A stretch of 64,000 bases of DNA, from positions 1-64,000 of the forward strand of contig NZ_AZCX01000003.1 in NCBI RefSeq assembly GCF_001433995.1. The letters are read 5' to 3'. The translations under genes were made by a program, and so were the position numbers. This document shows positions 58,729-64,000 of the stretch, piece after piece. Each line of letters begins with the position of its first letter. The first letter of the stretch is position 1. The notes beneath the pieces were generated by a model. That model was not told where the DNA came from. It saw only the letters and a program-made list of their open reading frames with translations, and ran no database searches. This DNA comes from Secundilactobacillus kimchicus JCM 15530 (GTDB lineage Bacteria > Bacillota > Bacilli > Lactobacillales > Lactobacillaceae).

Positions 58729-59763
58729 TTATTTTTCGTTCCTTGAATCAACGGCGTTGCGAAGCATCAATTCGAATTCGGCATCATACTTTTCTGCAAC
58801 ATTCTTTGAAGCGTATTTCAATTCTGGATTCAACAGGTAAACGAAGATTGCCCGCATGGCCGTCTTACGGTTTTCGGCTTCGTCCCAAACAATCGAGTAG
58901 TCTGAATCAAGCACTTCATCAGTAACTTCCTCACCACGGGTTGCTGGCAAACAATGCATGAAGCGAACGTGATCTGAGGCTTTAGCAATCAGGTCTGCGT
59001 TAACTTGGTACTTAGGGAAGAAGATCTTCATCCGTTCGTCCTTAGGCATTTCATCATCGTACAAACCATACCAAACATCAGTGTAAACAAAGTCGGCGTC
59101 TTTCAAGGCTTCGTCGGCATCTTCAGTAATTGTGACACTGCCACCATACTTCTTGGCGTTTTCCTTACCGATCTTAACGACGTCATCCTTCATCTGAAAG
59201 CCTTTAGGGCCAAATTGAACGAAGTCCATGCCCATCTTAGTCGTCATAAACATCGTCGAAACACAAACTTGGGTTGCGTCACCAACGAAAACAATCTTGC
59301 AATCGCTAAGCTTCTTACCCTCTGGCAAGTGTTCCGTCATGGTGATAATGTCACCGAGTTCTTGGGTTGGGTGATTGTAATCACTCATGAAGTTAACGAC
59401 TGGAACCTTGGCATACTTAGCAACATCAGCAACTGACTTGTGGCGATCAACCCGGGCGCCAATGATATCCAAAATCCGGCCAAGAACTTGTGAAGTATCC
59501 TCAATGGTTTCGTGGCCACCCAGTTGAATTTGACCAGGTGCCAAGTATTGAGCGTGACCACCGAGTTCGGTCATCGCTGCTTCAGCGGAAGTCCGGGTCC
59601 GAGTTGAGCTTTGTTCGAAGATCATACCAAGCGTCTTGTTTTTCAACAGCGGAGGATAATAACCGTTCTTGATTGATTCTTTAATCTTGATTCCGAGATC
59701 AATCATGTATTGAATTTCTTCCTGAGTGTAAGTATTAGTGTCAACAAAATCACGTTTAGCCAT
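58729..59763 (-). CDS. ptcA: Putrescine carbamoyltransferase
   Basis: This 344-residue transcarbamylase splits carbamoylputrescine with phosphate into putrescine and carbamoyl phosphate. [10 protein letters not shown] (52-61) is the carbamoyl phosphate site and [10 protein letters not shown] the second motif. The C-terminus has the extra helix seen in putrescine rather than ornithine enzymes. It leads the agu cluster; AAAGGGG precedes the ATG. Ornithine transcarbamylase is the sequence relative, but the cluster fixes the substrate. Confidence 0.95.
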   Translation of the reverse strand: MAKRDFVDTNTYTQEEIQYMIDLGIKIKESIKNGYYPPLLKNKTLGMIFEQSSTRTRTSAEAAMTELGGHAQYLAPGQIQLGGHETIEDTSQVLGRILDIIGARVDRHKSVADVAKYAKVPVVNFMSDYNHPTQELGDIITMTEHLPEGKKLSDCKIVFVGDATQVCVSTMFMTTKMGMDFVQFGPKGFQMKDDVVKIGKENAKKYGGSVTITEDADEALKDADFVYTDVWYGLYDDEMPKDERMKIFFPKYQVNADLIAKASDHVRFMHCLPATRGEEVTDEVLDSDYSIVWDEAENRKTAMRAIFVYLLNPELKYASKNVAEKYDAEFELMLRNAVDSRNEK

Positions 59764-59831
59764 TATAAGTACCCCTTTTCTAAGTTTGTTCGTTTGATTA
59801 CATGCTTAGCATACGGGGTCTCGAATAATTA

Positions 59832-59845
59832 ATAAAGCGTTTTCA
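59832..59845 (-). promoter_or_regulatory. cre site before ptcA
   Basis: The minus strand reads TGAAAACGCTTTAT, 13 of 14 cre positions, about 70 bases from ptcA. Carbon catabolite control of agmatine clusters is known from other lactic acid bacteria. Confidence 0.6.
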
Positions 59846-59880
59846 TAGCTGTTGATATCGCAGTTCGTGAGGTGTGACGT

Positions 59881-59904
59881 GTTTCATTTTATGAAACATG
59901 TTTC
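59881..59904. promoter_or_regulatory. Tandem GTTTCAT palindromes upstream of ptcA
   Basis: GTTTCAT-TTT-ATGAAAC (59881-59897) overlaps GAAACATGTTTC (59893-59904), both perfect. GAAA/TTTC palindromes are common RpiR targets, so the operon's own RpiR gene is a candidate binder. The gap 59764-60101 holds no gene. Confidence 0.5.
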
Positions 59905-59913
59905 GTTAGAAAA

Positions 59914-59940
59914 AGACTCCGAGGAAGGTCCTCGAAGTCT
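59914..59940 (-). terminator. Terminator of the amidohydrolase gene
   Basis: AAGACTTCGAGGA pairs with TCCTCGGAGTCTT on the minus strand, followed by TTTCT. It lies about 160 bases after the stop codon. Confidence 0.65.
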
Positions 59941-60101
59941 TGGGAAATGGGGTTATTTTTTCTCAACCACACCGTGTTTAATGGTGATATTTAGTCCACT
60001 TATAGGTTACACGTTTTATTTTATTTCATTGCTCAATCCTCGGTCTATAAACTCCGAGTTTGTCTATTTTTTAACATACCATGAGCCTTACTCTAACGCT
60101 C

Positions 60102-61292
60102 TTAATACATCCGAACGCCCTTTTTATAAACAGCTTTGTCCTTTTGCTGAACCGCCTTAATATCCTCCAACGGATTACTATCCAACACAAGAAAATCGGC
60201 AAATTTACCAGCTTCCAATGTTCCATATTCATCTTGAATACCCATTAGAGTAGCAGCATTTTGACTTGACGTTTGCATTGCTTCAAATGGTGTTGCCCCC
60301 TGTTGCACCATAAGTTCGAGTTCGACCGGTGTCATAGTAAAATCGTTGAAAGGCGTTCCAGCATCAGTACCTAGCGTTACTTTAACGCCACGTTTCCACG
60401 CTTGCATAATGTTGGCATATAGATCATCAAGAGCATCCGCCGCTTTCTTAATCTCCCAGTCAGGCATGCTGCCTCGCCCGTATTCCGGAATAGCCCAATC
60501 GGCTACAAATGTTGGTGTGAGATAGGTTCCTTGCTCAATCATCAGATCCGCTTCTTCATCAGTAACATAAAAGCCGTGTTCAATTGAGTCGACGCCCGCT
60601 TTAATGGCGTTCATAATGCCTGGATTACCCTCTGCATGAGCTGCAATAATTCGGCCTTTATGATGTGCTTCTATTACCGCCGTTTGCATTTCCTCAACGC
60701 TTAACTGTGGATCTGTCATGAAATCTCCTGGTGTCATAACGCCCCCAGTTGCCATTACTTTGACCGATTGAGTACCTTTCTTTAATCCCGTGCGGACCGC
60801 CTTACGCATTTCATCAGGTGAATCAACCAGATGAGCAAAATGGCCTAAATCACCATGGCCCCCTGTCATAGAATATGGACGCCCAGACGTCATAATTTCG
60901 GGAGTATGATCAATTTTCCCTTCTTTTCTTAGTTCATTTAACCGGATATCAATATCAAAAGCTGAACCACACTCACGTATGTATGTCACACCAGAAGCTA
61001 GTAAATCGTGAAGATTGTCTACAGCCCGAACCGTCAATTCGATCTCATCTGTGCCAAGACCACCATCTCCTGATTGAGGGTCCATCGTAATATGAGTATG
61101 GCAGTTAATCAAGCCTGGCATAACGTATTGACCCTTCAAATCCACAATTTGTTGACTATCAGTAGGTGCCTGATTACTTCCAACCTCAGTCAATTTTCCA
61201 GTTTCATTCTCAACAACGAACCAAGCATCTGTCGTAACAGTGTTATTCTTACCATCAAACAACTTGGCGTTAGTGTAAACCGTAGTACTCAT
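60102..61292 (-). CDS. Amidohydrolase, imidazolonepropionase/prolidase-like
   Basis: The 396-residue metalloenzyme of the amidohydrolase superfamily has the HxH metal pair (His65, His67 in LINCHTHITMD), a likely carbamylated Lys in SVKVMATGGV, further ligands in AAHAEGNPG and SIEHGFY, and the final Asp in LGTDAGTPF. Relatives in the 'imidazolonepropionase-like' group hydrolyse cyclic amides or Xaa-Pro-type dipeptides. GGAG lies 8 bases before the ATG at 61292. It is divergent from a membrane transporter gene, which may supply its substrate; that substrate is unknown. Confidence 0.85.
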   Translation of the reverse strand: MSTTVYTNAKLFDGKNNTVTTDAWFVVENETGKLTEVGSNQAPTDSQQIVDLKGQYVMPGLINCHTHITMDPQSGDGGLGTDEIELTVRAVDNLHDLLASGVTYIRECGSAFDIDIRLNELRKEGKIDHTPEIMTSGRPYSMTGGHGDLGHFAHLVDSPDEMRKAVRTGLKKGTQSVKVMATGGVMTPGDFMTDPQLSVEEMQTAVIEAHHKGRIIAAHAEGNPGIMNAIKAGVDSIEHGFYVTDEEADLMIEQGTYLTPTFVADWAIPEYGRGSMPDWEIKKAADALDDLYANIMQAWKRGVKVTLGTDAGTPFNDFTMTPVELELMVQQGATPFEAMQTSSQNAATLMGIQDEYGTLEAGKFADFLVLDSNPLEDIKAVQQKDKAVYKKGVRMY

Positions 61293-61517
61293 AAAATTCA
61301 CTCCATTTTTCTAATTTTAAATTAATCTTTATAACTTAAATTCCACTCTAATCCGCTTCAAAAATTTAGTCAAGTTCCAAAATTCTTTTATCACTGCGTG
61401 TAATCACGAATGAATAAGTTTCTTGCAAGTTAACTCAATATTAAATTTGACTGTGATTAAGATTAGAGTTACGGTGTTGTTTGTATTGATTTTACATATT
61501 TTTTGAGGTGATTACAT

Positions 61518-62705
61518 ATGGATTTTATTTTTGCATTTATGATTGTCATGGTTTTCATGGTTATTGGCGAATGGGTATCAACACTAAGCCATGCTTTCAT
61601 TCCTTCGGTGTTCGTCACGGCCGTCGTATTCGTTATTGGTTTTTGGACTGTTTTACCAAAAAATATCGTAACCACTGCCTCGTTTAACACTAATTTTATT
61701 ACCATCTGCATCTCGCTACTACTTGTCCATCTCGGGACACTCATGAACCTTCGAGAATTAGTTGCTCAATGGAGAGCTGTTTGTATTGCACTCTTAGGTG
61801 TTGCCGGAACATTGTTGCTAACGCTTGTGATTGGCACATTTATCTTTGATTGGCACACTGTAGTTGCCGCAGTTCCACCATTAACCGGTGGATTAGTTTC
61901 GGCACTGTTAATGACAAATGGACTCAAAGCTCAAGGTATAACAGCCTTAGTAGCCCTACCAGTTTCGATGTTCGTGATTCATTCTGTTATTGGGTATCCA
62001 TTGACTGCCGTTATGCTTAAACAGGAAGGAAAACGTCTCGTCACTCAATTCCATAATAATGGGGAACAACTCAATCCAAACTTACCCAAGTTTAAAGAGT
62101 CAAACAAACCACAAAAGATCGAAAAACAAATTTTCAATTTACCAGCAGAATATCAAACATCCGCATTTATTATGGCTCGGGTCGCAATTGTGGCATTGCT
62201 AAGTAATTGGGTATCTGGTCTTATGGGAAACATCATCAACGCCAACGTAATTTGCTTAATTTTAGGTGTTATTGCTCACCAAATCGGGTTTCTTGAAGAT
62301 AATGCCCTAAATAAAGCGGGCGTCTTTAATTGGTTAATGTATGGACTGCTTGCTTACATTTTCGCTCAATTAAGTGTCACGACCCCCGCTGAAATGGGTA
62401 CAATCATCTTCCAAATTATCGTTCTTATCTTCCTTGGTCTTGTCGGCATGTTCCTTGCTTCTCGCTTATTGGCAAAACCATTTGGCATGTCCTGGCAAAT
62501 GGCCTATGCCTGCTCATTAACCTCTCTCTTTGGCTTTCCAGCCGATTATATCTTGACGTCTGAAGTTGCCCACACAGTTGCCGATTCGGACGATTCGGAA
62601 GAATATTTACTTCAAAACATGATGCCTAAAATGTTGGTTGGCGGATTTGCCACGGTCTCTGTAGCTTCGGTTATTATTGCTTCCATTTTCTTGAAATTAT
62701 TATAG
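61518..62705 (+). CDS. Membrane transporter, GltS-like
   Basis: The 395-residue protein has about 11 hydrophobic segments in two halves separated by a charged cytosolic stretch (about 175-215). VPPLTGGLVSALLMTNGLKA in the first half and FGFPADYILTSEVAH in the second resemble reentrant segments of sodium/glutamate symporters, but the match is loose. It is divergent from the amidohydrolase and probably works with it. GAGGTGA precedes the ATG. The direction and substrate are not clear. Confidence 0.7.
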   Translation: MDFIFAFMIVMVFMVIGEWVSTLSHAFIPSVFVTAVVFVIGFWTVLPKNIVTTASFNTNFITICISLLLVHLGTLMNLRELVAQWRAVCIALLGVAGTLLLTLVIGTFIFDWHTVVAAVPPLTGGLVSALLMTNGLKAQGITALVALPVSMFVIHSVIGYPLTAVMLKQEGKRLVTQFHNNGEQLNPNLPKFKESNKPQKIEKQIFNLPAEYQTSAFIMARVAIVALLSNWVSGLMGNIINANVICLILGVIAHQIGFLEDNALNKAGVFNWLMYGLLAYIFAQLSVTTPAEMGTIIFQIIVLIFLGLVGMFLASRLLAKPFGMSWQMAYACSLTSLFGFPADYILTSEVAHTVADSDDSEEYLLQNMMPKMLVGGFATVSVASVIIASIFLKLL

Positions 62706-62754
62706 GGATTTAGAAAATGGATTCCGTCGTCTATATTCCTCAATCTTTCTCAAC

Positions 62755-62807
62755 AAAATAGGTGTGGACCAGAATCTTACCACGATTCTGATCCACACCT
62801 ATTTTTT
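62755..62807. terminator. Bidirectional terminator
   Basis: AAAATAGGTGTGGA and its complement plus an inner CAGAATC/GATTCTG stem, with TTTTTT, lie between the convergent transporter and nucleoside hydrolase genes. Confidence 0.92.
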
Positions 62808-62846
62808 GTCCCATTGAAAAGTTTAATTCACATTGATCACCATACT

Positions 62847-63797
62847 TTATGCATAGTTAAAAAATTCGAGAGTTTCATAAATCAACTTTCTAAAACGATC
62901 TAAATCAATGTCGAATCCAACTTCAACATTCTTTTCTTTCTGCAAGACCTCATCATAATCAACAACCGTACTTCCTACCGAGATAGAATCGCTAGTATCA
63001 ATCTCTACATGCTTGTTCAACATCGTAAACAATGATGGATCAATTACATAGGCCATGGCACAGGGATCGTGCATATGAATGCCTTCGACATGTCCCTCTT
63101 CAGCTAGGAAAGGTTGAGTCGTGGTTAGACTAAAGAAGTGCAACAAACCAGCCATAACGTCAGCCACAGGATTCCCAATTTTAGCAATGTAATCGACGTC
63201 GTCGTCATACAACTGCGCTTTTAATGTAACATCTAGTCCAAACATTTTTACCGGAACGCCTGAATCCATTACAACTTGTGCAGCTTCCGGATCTACGTAA
63301 ATATTAAACTCAGCCTGAGGGGTAATATTACCTCCAAAGCATGCACCTCCCATAAATGAAATTGCTTCAATTTTCGATTTCAATTCTGGATGTGAGAGCA
63401 AAAATATCGCCATATTAGTCATCGGTCCCGTTACAACAAACGTCACCTTTTCCTCGCTATTTCGTAGAATATCGGCCATCAATTCATTAGCGGATATTTT
63501 TAAAGGAGGCATTGTAGGTTGCGGCAATTCGGCGCCATCTAATCCGGTTTCTCCGTGGACATCATTAGCAATGATTAAATCCCTTAATATTGGTTTTGCA
63601 GCCCCCATTGCAACTGGTACATCCTCACGATGTGCCAATGACAATAACTTTCTAGCATTAACAAATGTTTTTTCTGGTAATTGGTTACCCGCTGAAGTAG
63701 TGACTGCTTGCAAGTCAATTCTATTTGAAGCTAAGGCCATCAACAATGCTAACGCATCGTCATGTCCCGGATCACAATCTAAAATTACTTTCTTCAT
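62847..63797 (-). CDS. Inosine-uridine-preferring nucleoside hydrolase
   Basis: This 316-residue enzyme splits ribonucleosides into base and ribose. LDCDPGHDDALAL at the N-terminus binds the calcium ion, FVVTGPMTNMAIFLLSHPEL is the mid-protein signature, and GIHMHDPCAMAYVIDPSLF holds the second Asp. GGGAG lies before the ATG, next to the stop of the upstream gene. A membrane protein gene immediately upstream may be a nucleoside transporter of the same operon. Confidence 0.92.
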   Translation of the reverse strand: MKKVILDCDPGHDDALALLMALASNRIDLQAVTTSAGNQLPEKTFVNARKLLSLAHREDVPVAMGAAKPILRDLIIANDVHGETGLDGAELPQPTMPPLKISANELMADILRNSEEKVTFVVTGPMTNMAIFLLSHPELKSKIEAISFMGGACFGGNITPQAEFNIYVDPEAAQVVMDSGVPVKMFGLDVTLKAQLYDDDVDYIAKIGNPVADVMAGLLHFFSLTTTQPFLAEEGHVEGIHMHDPCAMAYVIDPSLFTMLNKHVEIDTSDSISVGSTVVDYDEVLQKEKNVEVGFDIDLDRFRKLIYETLEFFNYA

Positions 63798-64000
63798 CTA
63801 ATTAACACTCCCGTTTTTCTTTTCATTATTGACCCTTGAGTAAATCACTTTATGAAATACCAGATAAATAACCAATGCTGCTAAAACAACGATACCCCCA
63901 ACAATAAATACGTTGGCATACGTAGAGGCACTACCTGCACTAATACCTGCCACACTTCCTCCAGACATAAATCCAGACGACATCATGCCACTAAACACTG
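63798..64000 (-). CDS. C-terminal end of a membrane protein (cut by the window edge)
   Basis: Only the last 67 residues or so are seen. They hold a glycine/serine-rich stretch, one membrane helix (VFIVGGIVVLAALVIYLVF) and a basic cytosolic tail (YSRVNNEKKNGSVN). The stop codon directly adjoins the nucleoside hydrolase start, so the two are cotranscribed. A nucleoside or purine transporter is a guess from context. Confidence 0.65.
   Translation of the reverse strand, partial: VFSGMMSSGFMSGGSVAGISAGSASTYANVFIVGGIVVLAALVIYLVFHKVIYSRVNNEKKNGSVN

Overview
The window looks like the chromosome of a heterofermentative lactobacillus, most like Levilactobacillus brevis and its relatives. The signs are moderate to low GC, strong AGGAGG-type ribosome binding sites, many GPH/MFS secondary sugar transporters, cre-like sites, a methionine T-box leader, and an agmatine deiminase cluster with two aguA copies in the order ptcA-aguD-aguA1-arcC-aguA2-rpiR. 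No rRNA, tRNA, IS element, prophage or CRISPR array was seen.

Region 1 (about 1-17.6 kb) is a hexuronate and gluconate module. It holds a GH30 glycosidase, mannonate dehydratase (uxuA), 2-keto-3-deoxygluconate kinase (kdgK), gluconate kinase, a FadR-type GntR regulator, a D-2-hydroxyacid dehydrogenase, fructuronate reductase (uxuB type), a MATE exporter, an aldose epimerase-like protein, glucuronate isomerase (uxaC), a GH31 glycosidase and a GPH symporter. Palindromes close to CTGGTATATCAG lie in three of its promoter regions, usually next to cre sites, which suggests one uronate regulon under the GntR protein plus catabolite control. No KDPG aldolase gene is present here.

Region 2 (17.6-22.4 kb) is a small membrane protein and a galactitol-type PTS whose PRD regulator is split from a IIA domain by overlapping reading frames. 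Region 3 (22.4-39.7 kb) is a glycoside-hydrolysis island: a GH59 galactosidase-like enzyme with a LacI regulator, a DHA2-type MFS exporter, an operon of MFS carrier, DUF2264 protein and GH2 beta-glucuronidase, an operon of GPH symporter, GH78 rhamnosidase and MFS carrier, and an AraC regulator. None of these enzymes has a signal peptide, so small glycosides are probably imported intact and split in the cytosol. The released glucuronate can feed region 1. The rhamnosidase, galactosidase and glucuronidase set resembles what is needed to strip a Rha-Gal-GlcA chain such as that of soyasaponins; this is a hypothesis.

Region 4 (39.7-48.8 kb) has a MarR regulator with an unknown partner, an alpha-xylosidase/GPH symporter pair (xylQP type) with an AraC regulator, an AhpC peroxiredoxin, a TetR regulator beside a zinc alcohol dehydrogenase, and a small secreted protein. 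Region 5 (48.8-53.2 kb) is a methionine T-box followed by metQ-metN-metI and an M20 peptidase. Region 6 (53.2-59.9 kb) is the agmatine deiminase acid-resistance and ATP-yielding cluster; its second deiminase has lost the catalytic Cys and His. Region 7 (60-64 kb) holds an amidohydrolase, a divergent membrane transporter, a nucleoside hydrolase and the end of a further membrane protein cut by the window edge.
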